Assembly: GCA_019422105.1 (NCBI GenBank)
Contig: JAHZDZ010000001.1
Coordinates: 393,751 to 457,750, forward strand
Origin: Bacillota bacterium
GTDB taxonomy: Bacteria; Bacillota; Clostridia; Lachnospirales; Anaerotignaceae
DNA length: 64,000 nt
Direction of reading: 5' to 3'
Shown here piece by piece: positions 1 to 8,576 of the stretch. The notes below the pieces were generated by a model. The model saw only the letters and a list, made by a program, of their open reading frames with translations, had not been told where the DNA came from and searched no databases. Each line of letters opens with the position of its first letter. Position 1 is the stretch's first letter. A program made the translations under genes and the position numbers.

Positions 1-305
1 TAACCGGCACAGTTTGAAAGCACAATTCCTCTTTTTTTACATTCCGCTACATCCACATGATCCACACCTGTAAAGGCAATGGAAATCATTTTCAGCTTTG
101 GGCAGGCGCTGATAACCTCAGCGCGGAAGGGCTGATTGGCAACAATGACTATTTCCGCATCCCTCACCCTGTCTATCAGCTTTGGAGTATCTTCCTCTCT
201 GGTGTCATAGGAAACAAACTCATGTCCTGCCGCGGTCAGTCCAGCACTTAATTCAGCCAACGCCTCAGGGGTAATGCCCAAAGGTTCAACGGAAACTATT
301 TTCAT
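1..305 (-). CDS. D-isomer-specific 2-hydroxyacid dehydrogenase, N-terminal part (cut by window edge)
   Basis: The minus strand is open from an ATG at 305 to the left edge, giving about 101 residues that begin MKIVSVEPLGITPEAL. The stretch KLKMISIAFTGVDHVDV followed by CKKRGIVLSN is typical of the substrate/catalytic lobe of NAD-dependent 2-hydroxyacid dehydrogenases, the family of phosphoglycerate, glycerate and D-lactate dehydrogenases. The NAD-binding Rossmann part lies outside the window, so the substrate cannot be assigned. An AGGAGG-type site lies just upstream of the start (CCTCC at 314-318 on the plus strand). The gene follows rlmH on the same strand after about 118 bp with no clear terminator between them, so read-through is possible. 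Confidence 0.8.
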   Translation of the reverse strand, partial: MKIVSVEPLGITPEALAELSAGLTAAGHEFVSYDTREEDTPKLIDRVRDAEIVIVANQPFRAEVISACPKLKMISIAFTGVDHVDVAECKKRGIVLSNCAG

Positions 306-423
306 TTCAAAAACCTCCTTCAATATGACAATATGCTTACTTTTATTATAGTAAATGGGTTGCGCCAATGCAATGAATAAACAGATTTTAAAATTTTTTA
401 TTTCAATACAAAAAAATTACAAA

Positions 424-903
424 TCATTTGTGATACGGTTCTCCCTTGATAATGCGCATGCCGCGGTAAATCTGTTCCAAAAGGATAACCCTCACCATCT
501 GGTGCGGAAAGGTCATATCGGAAAAGCTCAACGCATAGTCCGCACGGCTTAAAACAGTATCGCTCAGGCCAAGAGAGCCGCCTATCACAAAGGCCATATG
601 GCTGACCCCTCGCAGCATGGAGGAGGACATAAACTCTGCCACTCCCTCCGAGCTGAGACGATTCCCGTTAATAGCCAAAGCAGTCACATACATATCGTCC
701 TTTATGGATTTTAGAATGCGATCGCCTTCCTTTTCCTTCACCTGCTCCTCCTGAGCCCTGCTCATAGTTTCCGGCGCTTTTTCATCCGCCAGCTCCACAA
801 TCTCTATTTTACAGTAACGTCCCAGCCTCTTTGAGTATTCCTCAACAGCGTCACGCCAGTATTTTTCTTTCAGCTTACCTACACAGATAATCGTTATCTT
901 CAT
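424..903 (-). CDS. rlmH: 23S rRNA (pseudouridine1915-N3)-methyltransferase RlmH
   Basis: The 159-residue product begins MKITIICVGKLKEKYW and ends IIKGEPYHK, and 159 residues is the usual RlmH length. The SPOUT-type SAM-binding knot is visible as FVIGGSLGLSD and the C-terminal LSFSDMTFPHQMVR region. RlmH methylates pseudouridine 1915 in helix 69 of 23S rRNA, acting on assembled 70S ribosomes. The frame is open further upstream, to 1017, but that part runs into an intergenic repeat and has no protein similarity. The ATG at 903 is preceded by GGGAGCGGAAG and gives the canonical N-terminus. In Bacillus and Staphylococcus rlmH lies at the end of the wal cluster; here it is on the same strand as walJ, murA and the wal genes. 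Confidence 0.95.
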   Translation of the reverse strand: MKITIICVGKLKEKYWRDAVEEYSKRLGRYCKIEIVELADEKAPETMSRAQEEQVKEKEGDRILKSIKDDMYVTALAINGNRLSSEGVAEFMSSSMLRGVSHMAFVIGGSLGLSDTVLSRADYALSFSDMTFPHQMVRVILLEQIYRGMRIIKGEPYHK

Positions 904-966
904 ATCTTCCGCTCCCAAAAAAAATTGAAGCATACGCTTCAATTTCAGCTTGTCAATAAAGTTAAA

Positions 967-1084
967 ACCTTGAGGGCTTGTCTTCGCTCCGCTTCGGTCA
1001 GCGCCCCTCAAACTCACACAGAGATGATACCCCTTGACCCATAACGGAAAACTGCATTTTCCTTAAAACAGCAAGCCTTGCTTA
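967..1084. repeat. Intergenic repeat family B, copy 1
   Basis: The stretch between rlmH and the walJ-like gene opens with a TTGAGGG...CCCTCAA inverted repeat (about 970-1010) around a short inner hairpin. A conserved 3' part follows, CCCTTGACCCATAACGGAAA and then TTTTCCTTAAAACAGCAAGC. The 3' part matches 5441-5493 closely, and the 5' part resembles 52896-52996. No ORF or transposase is associated with it. Confidence 0.6.
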
Positions 1085-1135
1085 ACAAGCTCCCACAATC
1101 CGGATTTCCCAAATTATATCCTATAAACAAGTCAA

Positions 1136-1930
1136 TCAAAGCTCAATCACTCTGCTGTTGGAATATCGGCTTGCCAGATCCATTTTTAAAGCGCCGCCCA
1201 ACTTAATGTTACTTTTCTTCAGAATTTCCTCCACTGTCTCAAAGGCCAGATAGGGAATATTGTTTTCCTCGCTTAGATGGCCCAAGTACACATATTTCAA
1301 AATACCGCTCATAATTTCGCACAGTACATTTCCCGCCGCCTCATTGGAAATATGTCCCTTGTCGCCTAAAATCCTCTGCTTCAGATACCAGGGATAAGGC
1401 CCCTTTTTCAGCATCTGAACGTCATGGTTTGCCTCCAGCAAAAGTATTTCACTGTCCGCAATACACTCCTTCACACGCTCCGATACATGTCCCATATCCG
1501 TTGCCACAGAAATCTTATGATCCTGTGCAAATATGTTAAAGCCGACAGGCTCCGCCGCGTCGTGAGATATCTCAAAAGGTCTGACACAAATATCGTTTAT
1601 AACACAGTTTTCACCATCATAAACATATTTTATGTTTTTCGGCGCCACAGCGCCGATCTCCTCCTTCATGCCCTCCCAAGTCCCAAAGGTGGCATAGATA
1701 GGTATATCGTATCTTCTGGAGAGAATTCCCGCCCCTTTAATATGATCCTTATGCTCATGAGTGATAAATATGGCGTCAATGTCCCTGCCGTCCACATTCA
1801 ACTCATCCAGCCCCGTTTTGATCCTTTTGCCGCTTAGTCCGGCATCTATCAATATGTTTGTATATTCTGTGCCTATGTACAAGCTATTGCCGCTGCTGCC
1901 GCTGGCAATCGGGCAAAATTTCACTGCCAC
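1136..1930 (-). CDS. walJ: MBL-fold metallohydrolase, WalJ/YycJ family
   Basis: A 264-residue metallo-beta-lactamase-fold protein. The metal-binding motif THEHKDH is at residues 57-63, and a second conserved histidine lies in FEISHDAAEPVGF. Family members are exonuclease/RNase-like hydrolases that ride in the wal operon of Firmicutes; B. subtilis YycJ/WalJ has been linked to coordination of cell division and DNA replication, although its substrate is unsettled. A GTG at 1930 preceded by AGGTGAGG is the likely start; a second in-frame GTG lies two codons in. It sits downstream of murA (88-bp gap) and upstream of rlmH, with no membrane segment or signal peptide. Confidence 0.88.
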   Translation of the reverse strand: MAVKFCPIASGSSGNSLYIGTEYTNILIDAGLSGKRIKTGLDELNVDGRDIDAIFITHEHKDHIKGAGILSRRYDIPIYATFGTWEGMKEEIGAVAPKNIKYVYDGENCVINDICVRPFEISHDAAEPVGFNIFAQDHKISVATDMGHVSERVKECIADSEILLLEANHDVQMLKKGPYPWYLKQRILGDKGHISNEAAGNVLCEIMSGILKYVYLGHLSEENNIPYLAFETVEEILKKSNIKLGGALKMDLASRYSNSRVIEL

Positions 1931-2018
1931 AAAGCCTCACCTGCCTTTTTTCGTCATAATAAAACAGGCGGTTGCCCGCCTCATAAAATCTTTTTTCGCC
2001 GGCAGGGTATTTTCCCCT

Positions 2019-3275
2019 CTAGTCCTCTACCCTCTTGATGTCGGCTCCCAGAGCGCTGAATTTTTCCTCTACGTCCTCATAGCCCCTGTCGATATATTTA
2101 ATATTGTTGATGGTTGTCACTCCCTCTGCCGCAAGCCCCGCTAAAATCATGGCTGCACCCGCACGCAGATCTGTTGCGGCAACCTCCGCACCACTGAGAC
2201 AATCCACTCCCTCAATCACGGCAACCCGTCCCTCAACGGTAATCTGCGCGCCAAGCCGCTTTAATTCCGCCGTATACTGGTAACGGTTATCCCATACATT
2301 TTCTGTTATAATGTTGGTTCCCCTGCAAACAGACAAAAGCACCGCCATCTGCGGCTGCAAATCTGTTGGAAATCCGGGGTATGCCATAGTTTTAATGTTG
2401 ACATTGTGGTAATCATTGCCGCCGATAACCTCAATGGAATCATCATTTTCAACAATTCCCACATTCATTTCCACAAGCTTTGCCGTCAAAGAATCCATAT
2501 GCTTTGGAATAACATTTTTGACCAGCACATCACCGCCGGTGATTGCCGCGGCAATCATATAGGTTCCGGCCTCAATTTGATCCGGAATTATGGTATACTG
2601 TGCACCGTGAAGCTTTTCTACGCCCATAATACGGATAACATCCGTACCGGCACCCTTAATATTTGCGCCCATGATATTCAGGAAATTGGCCGTGTCAACA
2701 ACATGAGGCTCCTTCGCCGCATTCTCAATGACAGTGGTTCCCTCCGCCATGGAAGCAGCCAGCATGATATTGATGGTTGCGCCTACACTCACCTGATCCA
2801 TATAGATGGAAGCACCGACAAGCTTGTCCGCACTTGCCTTTATTATGCCGTTTTCAATTGTAACCTCCGCGCCAAGAGCACGAAAACCCTTAATATGGAG
2901 ATCGATAGGTCTGGTGCCAAAATTACAGCCGCCCGGCATAGCTATCTCCGCCTTTTTATAGCGCCCCAAAAGAGCCCCCAAAAGATAATAGGAGGCACGT
3001 ATTTTGCTGACCGATTCATAGGTGGCACATAAATCCACAATATTTCTGCTGTCTATTTTTAATGTATGTCTGTCGATAAACTCACATTTTGCTCCGATTT
3101 TATTGATAGTATGAAATAAGCTGTACACATCCTCGATACAAGGTAAATTCTCAATTATACAAATATCATCCGCCATAATCGCCGCCGGAATGATAGCTAC
3201 CGCCGCATTTTTTGCCCCGCTGACAGAAACCTCTCCCTGGAGCCTGCGTCTTCCGGTTATCACCAGTTTGTCCAT
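2019..3275 (-). CDS. murA: UDP-N-acetylglucosamine 1-carboxyvinyltransferase
   Basis: This 418-residue enzyme transfers enolpyruvyl from PEP to UDP-GlcNAc, the first committed step of peptidoglycan synthesis in the cytoplasm. The EPSP-synthase-like fold is shown by VSGAKNAA near residue 20 and the active-site loop GGCNFGTRPIDLH. The loop keeps the catalytic cysteine (about C117), so fosfomycin sensitivity is expected. The frame opens at a TTG at 3287, but the ATG at 3275 gives the family's usual MDKLVI N-terminus; a GGAAGG motif lies about 14 nt upstream, somewhat far. It lies between the walJ-like gene and a separately terminated MATE gene. Many Firmicutes carry two MurA paralogues, and I cannot tell which one this is. 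Confidence 0.94.
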   Translation of the reverse strand: MDKLVITGRRRLQGEVSVSGAKNAAVAIIPAAIMADDICIIENLPCIEDVYSLFHTINKIGAKCEFIDRHTLKIDSRNIVDLCATYESVSKIRASYYLLGALLGRYKKAEIAMPGGCNFGTRPIDLHIKGFRALGAEVTIENGIIKASADKLVGASIYMDQVSVGATINIMLAASMAEGTTVIENAAKEPHVVDTANFLNIMGANIKGAGTDVIRIMGVEKLHGAQYTIIPDQIEAGTYMIAAAITGGDVLVKNVIPKHMDSLTAKLVEMNVGIVENDDSIEVIGGNDYHNVNIKTMAYPGFPTDLQPQMAVLLSVCRGTNIITENVWDNRYQYTAELKRLGAQITVEGRVAVIEGVDCLSGAEVAATDLRAGAAMILAGLAAEGVTTINNIKYIDRGYEDVEEKFSALGADIKRVED

Positions 3276-3583
3276 AAGAACACTCAAATCCTTCCAAATT
3301 TTCTTACAAAACCCAATCTATACTATTCTCCGGCCCGGTCAAAATGGCAAATCAGCCGGATATATGAATATTCCTAAAAATGATACAGCAATTATACCAC
3401 TATTCTACAGAACTTGAAAGACTTTTTTTTCTTTTCCAGTAAATGCGCATTGCCCTTCCTCTGCCGTGAAAACAAAGATTCTGAGGCTATCTTAAGCTAA
3501 AATACTGTTCAGACATCTGACAGATGTATCCGAAATCAATCACTGGCAGTTTTATGGAAATATTTTCTTAATCCTTTCGAAAA
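3276..3583. other. Intergenic region upstream of murA
   Basis: No supported gene. This is the expected site of the murA promoter, but I could not place a convincing -35/-10 pair. Short open frames here have no ribosome-binding site and no protein-like composition. Confidence 0.5.
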
Positions 3584-3603
3584 AGGCCCTTTCTTCAGGG
3601 CCT
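3578..3603 (-). terminator. Intrinsic terminator, minus strand
   Basis: AGGCCC and GGGCCT arms (3584-3589 and 3598-3603) with an 8-nt loop are followed on the minus strand by TTTTT. It lies about 210 bp beyond the stop of the MATE gene and probably ends its transcript. Confidence 0.65.
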
Positions 3604-3813
3604 CTCTAAATTTGTGGAAAATCCTAAGGCAGCAAAGCCTGACTGTCAGGAGGTCCGCCTTGAAGAAAAACGGCCTCAGCGATTGTTACAATCACAGAGG
3701 GCTCCGCTTCCCTGCTCACAAATTCCCCTCGTCAGGGACATACACTCTCCCCTGTGTATTTCAGTCGGGGCACAACGCCCCCGAACTTCAATTTTTCATT
3801 CAATAAAATAAAT

Positions 3814-5202
3814 TTATGGACAGTCTATAGTGACCTCTTCCTTTTTTCCTGATTCATGTATTACTGTCTTGCGCCACCGCCCGCTTAAATAAAATATGGC
3901 AGAGGAGATAACGCCTGTAATCTGAGAAGAGCCCATAGCCAAAAAGATACCATACAGTCCCCAGTGAAAAACCCTGGTAAAGAGCAGAATCAGCGGGATA
4001 CGCGCTACAATCATATTCAGCACGGCATTGAGCATGGCAAAGATAGAATTGCCGGATCCGTTAGCCAGACCGTTTACAATAAAGGTAACGGAATTAAACA
4101 GGTAGGCAAAGGATGCCAGCTTTATATAGATAATGCCGATTTCCACACTGTCAGGCCCGCATCCAAAAAGACCAATGATCTGGGCGGAAAAAATGCGGAC
4201 GAAGAAAAATATAAAAATGCCGAAGGCAATGCTCATGCGCATTCCGGCAAACATTGTTTTTTTTGCCCTGTCAAACTTACCTGCGCCCAGATTTTGGCCC
4301 ACCATGGAGGAAACCGCCTGGGAGATGGCAATTGTAGGAAGGACAGCAAAGGAGTCTATTTTCTGCCCAACCCCCGCCGCAGTGGACGCCGCCAAACCAT
4401 AGGCATTGATATTGGATATGACAAAAATAAAGGCAAAATTGACAATGGTTGACTGCACGGCGGAGGGCAGTCCGATTTTAAAAATAAGCGGCACCTTTGT
4501 CCTGTCCAGCCGAAAACTTTTCAGCTTGAAGTCAAATATAAAATTTGACTTGTAAAGCGTCCAAACCGCCAAAAAAAAGGAAAGACCCTGTGCAATAATG
4601 GTGGCAAGGGCCGCGCCCCCCGCGCCCATGTTGAGCTTTCCCACCATCAAAAGGTCCAGCACAACATTGACCGCCGTTGCAAGCATGACAAAATACATGG
4701 GCCGTTTGGAGTCGCCAAGTCCCCTTAAAACTGCGCTGACCGCATTGTAGCCGCAGATAAAAACAGTACCCAGAAAACAAACTCTGAGGTAATTTTTTGC
4801 CTCCTGATACGCTTCCACAGGCGTATTCAAAACCCGTAACAAAGGATTGGTCAATAAAAGCCCTAATACTGTGACAATCATACTGAGGTAAAGAAATATG
4901 GTAAAGATAGTGCCTATGGTTGTTCTGGCATTCTCCTCCTCCTTCGCTCCAATGTACTGTGCCACCAAAACCGTACCGCTCAGGGCAAAGCCGCTGACAA
5001 GGGCTGTAATAAACATCGTCATAAGGGAACTGTTGTTTACCGCCGCAATGCCGTAATCTCCCATGAAACGGCCCACAATAATCATATCCGCCATACTGTA
5101 GAGAGCCTGCAGTATCTGAGCAAACAAAAAGGGCAGTGCAAATTTAATCAGCTGCCTGGAAACATTTCCCTGTGTCAAATCACTTCTGTATTGGTCCTCC
5201 AT
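3814..5202 (-). CDS. MATE family multidrug/Na+ antiporter
   Basis: A 462-residue polytopic membrane protein with about 12 hydrophobic segments in two similar halves, the MATE layout. Typical family signatures are the N-terminal LIKFALPFLFAQILQALYSM, followed by ADMIIVGRFMG, and in the second half GLPSAVQSTI and GQNLGAGKFDRA. MATE proteins export cationic compounds or metabolites using Na+ or H+ gradients; the substrate is not deducible. The frame is open to 5250, but the ATG at 5202 has GGGAGGG eight bases upstream and gives the usual short cytosolic N-terminus. It sits alone, with hairpin terminators on both sides. Confidence 0.92.
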   Translation of the reverse strand: MEDQYRSDLTQGNVSRQLIKFALPFLFAQILQALYSMADMIIVGRFMGDYGIAAVNNSSLMTMFITALVSGFALSGTVLVAQYIGAKEEENARTTIGTIFTIFLYLSMIVTVLGLLLTNPLLRVLNTPVEAYQEAKNYLRVCFLGTVFICGYNAVSAVLRGLGDSKRPMYFVMLATAVNVVLDLLMVGKLNMGAGGAALATIIAQGLSFFLAVWTLYKSNFIFDFKLKSFRLDRTKVPLIFKIGLPSAVQSTIVNFAFIFVISNINAYGLAASTAAGVGQKIDSFAVLPTIAISQAVSSMVGQNLGAGKFDRAKKTMFAGMRMSIAFGIFIFFFVRIFSAQIIGLFGCGPDSVEIGIIYIKLASFAYLFNSVTFIVNGLANGSGNSIFAMLNAVLNMIVARIPLILLFTRVFHWGLYGIFLAMGSSQITGVISSAIFYLSGRWRKTVIHESGKKEEVTIDCP

Positions 5203-5643
5203 ATTTGCCCTCCCATTTATGCAAAAATTACCGCTTATCCGCGTGTTCACTCAAAACAGTTTTTGTTATTATTATTCTATAACAAATGTATTTTTTTTAC
5301 AACAAAGTTACCGCGTCTTTCCTGTTACCCGCATCCTTATAGCATGGATTCCAATAAAAAAGGTGCCTGTAAAAGGCACCGGCAAAGCATTAAAAAATTA
5401 AAACACCGAGGATTTATCATTAGACCGTCACAGCGGCTATGCCCTTGATCCATAGTGGAAAACAATGCTTTCCTTAAAAAAACAAGCAACGCTTTATTTC
5501 CGTAACATTTAGGCCAAGCCTTTTTGAAAGGCTTCAGAGGTTCAGGGAGCAATGAACATATCCCAAACCTCGAGCGAAGCCCAAATCCATCCGCTTTTAT
5601 AATCCGCTCTTTGAAAGGCTTGCATATTAAACACCGGAACATT
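5203..5643. other. Intergenic region between MATE gene and yycI, with repeat family B copy 2
   Basis: The region holds a terminator (5355-5380) and a copy of repeat family B at about 5441-5493 (GCCCTTGATCCATAGTGGAA then GCTTTCCTTAAAAA). Open frames crossing it in both directions lack ribosome-binding sites and are taken as chance. Confidence 0.6.
5355..5380 (-). terminator. Intrinsic terminator of the wal operon
   Basis: On the minus strand GGTGCC-TTTTACA-GGCACC is followed by TTTTTTATTG. It lies about 265 bp beyond the yycI stop, with nothing coding between, and is the first good terminator after the wal genes. Confidence 0.75.
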
Positions 5644-6504
5644 TTATTTTATGATTTCATTGGTATAGGCATTAATCATATACGGTGCCTCTCTGCCGAT
5701 AATATGAATCCGATAGCAGGGCACCAGACGGATATGCTTTCCCTCCGCCACTTCCGTCTCCTCCTGCAAACCATATCCCAATTCCATGCTGTCTATAAAA
5801 ACACTGCCCTTACGGCCCTCGCGCCTGATTTCCTTCAAAAAGGTAAGCACGGCCTCGTCCGTAGAACAGATCTCTTCCCTTTGCCCCGTAAAGGATTCTG
5901 TCTTAAAATAGGATATCTCTGCGCGCCTTACCCCTGCACCGTCCACAGAAATCTTACTGTAAATGCTGAAGACCTTATTGCCCTTATATTGGCTGAAATA
6001 CTCAAACAGATAGCCTTCTCCTGTTTTTTTTGTATTGTCCAGCTGGAAGGCAGCATATTCTTCCCCCAGACCGTTTAAAAACGCGTTGGATTGGCTTAAG
6101 GCCGTATCCCTGTCGATTTCCTGCATTTCAGGCGCCTGTGCGGCATCCTCATATACAATCAGATTATTTTCAATCGTCAGCGTTTTTGTGCCACTGCGCA
6201 GAATTGTTTTGTTGAATTCTATGGTTACCTTTACCTCGTCACCGTCCTCAAAAAACATTTTCCGCAGTGTATCCGTTTCCAGTGTTGTGATCTGTACACT
6301 CAGACGGCGCATGGGCCAAAAACTGTCCACAAGATTCGTATAGATTCCGATGCCGTTGTCAGCCAAAACCTCGTAGATTGCGTTTTCCCGCTCTCGTGAC
6401 AGAGCATACCTTTCATTGCTGTAGTAACGGTTTAAACCCAGAAGGGAAACATTCAAAAGGATAAGCAGCAATATAACTATATTTTTAGCCTTGTCCCAAT
6501 TCAT
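5644..6504 (-). CDS. yycI: Two-component system regulatory protein YycI
   Basis: A 286-residue protein with one N-terminal membrane anchor (about residues 8-25, NIVILLLILLNVSLLGLN) after the family hallmark MNWDKAKN, then an extracytoplasmic beta-rich domain. In Bacillus, YycI and YycH form a membrane complex with WalK and adjust its kinase activity; in Staphylococcus they act as activators. Its start overlaps the end of yycH by about 20 bp, showing translational coupling. It is the last gene of the wal operon here; walJ and rlmH are further along the strand, after MATE and murA. Confidence 0.88.
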   Translation of the reverse strand: MNWDKAKNIVILLLILLNVSLLGLNRYYSNERYALSRERENAIYEVLADNGIGIYTNLVDSFWPMRRLSVQITTLETDTLRKMFFEDGDEVKVTIEFNKTILRSGTKTLTIENNLIVYEDAAQAPEMQEIDRDTALSQSNAFLNGLGEEYAAFQLDNTKKTGEGYLFEYFSQYKGNKVFSIYSKISVDGAGVRRAEISYFKTESFTGQREEICSTDEAVLTFLKEIRREGRKGSVFIDSMELGYGLQEETEVAEGKHIRLVPCYRIHIIGREAPYMINAYTNEIIK

Positions 6505-7894
6505 CTTCCCTCACCTCTGCCGCTTTTGAATTGCTGATATAAACCACATTGTCAATCGTCACAAACCATCTCAAATTCATTTCGCCTTCCCCGCTGTACA
6601 AATAGGTAAGGGCAATATCATCCACCTGTGTAACCGCCTCTCCCTCCACAGAAGGAAACGCAGTGACAGCCTGGTCAATGGCCGTTATAAAATCACCGTC
6701 TGTAAACTCTTTTCGCGCTGTGTCCACATAAAAGGAGGTCACGTATCGCTTATATTTTTTTACGGCGTTATTTTTTACGACTACCTCTATGGCATGCTTC
6801 ATGCCATAAGAGTCCTTTTGCGCCTGTGTAAATTCTACCGGAAATCCGCTGACAGTATAATCAAAATAAAACACCAGACCCTCCGCATTAATCTCAACGC
6901 CGCTGAGCACATAGGAACCCTTCAGCGAAGTATCCTTTGCAAAAAAAGCCTTGCACGCATAGTAAGCGGAGGACAGGCTTTGCTCTGCACTGTCATCATA
7001 ACTGTCATAATTATAGTATTCCAGTATTCCGTTTGGATAGTATTTTACTACCGTCACCTCATCCGAAAAGGTATAGACACCGTTGTCATTGGAATTCTGC
7101 TTGGAGGCATAATTATTAAAAAATCCATCCACGCCGTCCTCCAGAAGGCTGTGGTCAAGTTTCCCCTCCCTTTTAAAGGGATTTACAGCCTCCGCCCTTG
7201 GATAAAAATAGGCTTCTGTCCACTGGGGCACAAACACGTTGCCTTTAAACAGCTTAAAGTCATTTTGCTTTGTAGAGACATAAATCAAGTCATTTGCAGG
7301 ATTTTGCTGGTACTGTTCAATTGCGCCGTACAATGCAGAGCCGGAAGCGCTTCCCTCAATGGCATACTGATATACTTCCTTTTTGTCTTCGTCAACAAAA
7401 TAGGCATACAGTGTTTCAGAGTCCGTGCGGTTAGGCGTTATCACAACCCTGTTAAAATTTGTGACATTTTCGGTAATCTCTTTTCCCTTCTGCCGGTATC
7501 CCTTCACATACTCAGCCGCGGAAACGGAAAAAGGATAATCATAAATCAGGCACCGGCTTCCAAGAAGGCTGTCCCACTTTTCCTCCTGCACCCCCAAATA
7601 TCTGCCCCGGACAATAATTTCACTCAGTACAGCATTTCCCTTCGCCATGACTTCATTTTCCTCCTCTGAATAGAACAGAGAATACTTTCTGTTGCCATAG
7701 CCGATTATCGTTTTCTGAGGATCTATAATATCAACATTTGCACTGTTATTGGGTCCGCTGCTGCCAAAGGCGCTGAAAAGAGAATAAAAAAAGTTATGGC
7801 TTGCGTTATCCTCAAGCCATAACATTCCCGTCTGATAAACAGCAGTTATAACCAGTGCAATTATTAGAAAATTCTTCATTTTGCTAAGTCTCAT
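6485..7894 (-). CDS. yycH: YycH-like regulatory protein of the WalK/WalR system
   Basis: A 469-residue protein with a single N-terminal transmembrane segment (about residues 8-26, FLIIALVITAVYQTGMLWL) and a large extracytoplasmic part. Length, topology and position between walK and yycI support YycH, although sequence similarity in this family is low. The YycH extracytoplasmic domain pairs with YycI to modulate WalK. The ATG at 7894 is used and lies 27 bp after the stop of the small secreted-protein gene. Identity rests more on context than on motifs. Confidence 0.8.
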   Translation of the reverse strand: MRLSKMKNFLIIALVITAVYQTGMLWLEDNASHNFFYSLFSAFGSSGPNNSANVDIIDPQKTIIGYGNRKYSLFYSEEENEVMAKGNAVLSEIIVRGRYLGVQEEKWDSLLGSRCLIYDYPFSVSAAEYVKGYRQKGKEITENVTNFNRVVITPNRTDSETLYAYFVDEDKKEVYQYAIEGSASGSALYGAIEQYQQNPANDLIYVSTKQNDFKLFKGNVFVPQWTEAYFYPRAEAVNPFKREGKLDHSLLEDGVDGFFNNYASKQNSNDNGVYTFSDEVTVVKYYPNGILEYYNYDSYDDSAEQSLSSAYYACKAFFAKDTSLKGSYVLSGVEINAEGLVFYFDYTVSGFPVEFTQAQKDSYGMKHAIEVVVKNNAVKKYKRYVTSFYVDTARKEFTDGDFITAIDQAVTAFPSVEGEAVTQVDDIALTYLYSGEGEMNLRWFVTIDNVVYISNSKAAEVREDELGQG

Positions 7895-7921
7895 TGATTT
7901 TCACCGCTTTAAATTATTCAT

Positions 7922-8422
7922 TTATCTGATATAAAGTATTGTCCCTCCGCTGGAACCGCTATTGATACCGGGTATGGAAATACCGTTTTCCAAAGTTGTT
8001 TTGATAGCTTTTCTTTTCCTTTTGATTGTAGCGCTTTCCGTTACCGTTTCACAGTCATCCTTACTGGCCGACACAATAACAACATTCTCCCCTATCTCCA
8101 AATTGACTGTCTGGCTGAACAGGCCTGTCACACCAACACTTACATTGTAGGTAGAGTTTTCTTTCAGTGTGCCGCCCGCTGTTTTGGTAAACACATCAAT
8201 ACAGATTTCCGTTCCATCCTCCGCGCTTCCCGATATGGTTCTGGAATCATCAAAGGTAGACTCCACTGTCCCGTCATCCTTCATTCCGCCGGTAATGGAC
8301 ACCTCAACTTCCCTCAAGGCAGTCTCCTGCCCCTGCTCAGACTCCAGAGGAGCTGCATTAGCACTGACAGATGCAAAACCTAAAGTAAAGAATACAATCA
8401 TAAAAAACATTATTTTCTTCAT
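7922..8422 (-). CDS. Small secreted protein of unknown function inside the wal operon
   Basis: A 166-residue product with a signal peptide (MKKIMFFMIVFFTLGFASVS then ANA), so export and cleavage near residue 23 are likely. The mature part is rich in Thr, Ser and Val in alternating patterns (TYNVSVGVTG, VNLEIGENVVIVSAS), suggesting an Ig-like beta sandwich, followed by a basic RKRKAIK segment and a short Gly/Ser tail. I do not recognise a family. The frame is open to 8458, but the ATG at 8422 has AGGAGG 11 nt upstream. It lies between walK and yycH on the same strand, where Bacillus has no gene, so it may modulate or be sensed by WalK. That role is inference from position only. Confidence 0.75.
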   Translation of the reverse strand: MKKIMFFMIVFFTLGFASVSANAAPLESEQGQETALREVEVSITGGMKDDGTVESTFDDSRTISGSAEDGTEICIDVFTKTAGGTLKENSTYNVSVGVTGLFSQTVNLEIGENVVIVSASKDDCETVTESATIKRKRKAIKTTLENGISIPGINSGSSGGTILYIR

Positions 8423-8576
8423 ATACCATGCAACCTCCTTTACTGGATATTCTTTCACACAGTGCTATTATACACCGCCAATGTTACAATTATGTTACAC
8501 TACTCTTACGTTTGAATTACATTATATTCCCATGGAATTTCCTATCAGAAAAACCTATCCCTGCCTGTCCGCCGCA

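Noticed and set aside
424..1017. Longer rlmH reading frame with 38 extra N-terminal residues
   Set aside because: The extra part is translated repeat sequence; the ATG at 903 gives the exact family length and has a ribosome-binding site.
5337..5642. A 101-codon minus-strand frame after yycI
   Set aside because: It covers repeat family B and a terminator, and has no ribosome-binding site.
6794..7669. A 291-codon plus-strand open frame
   Set aside because: Antisense to yycH; hydrophobic composition arises from the reverse-complement code of a conserved gene.
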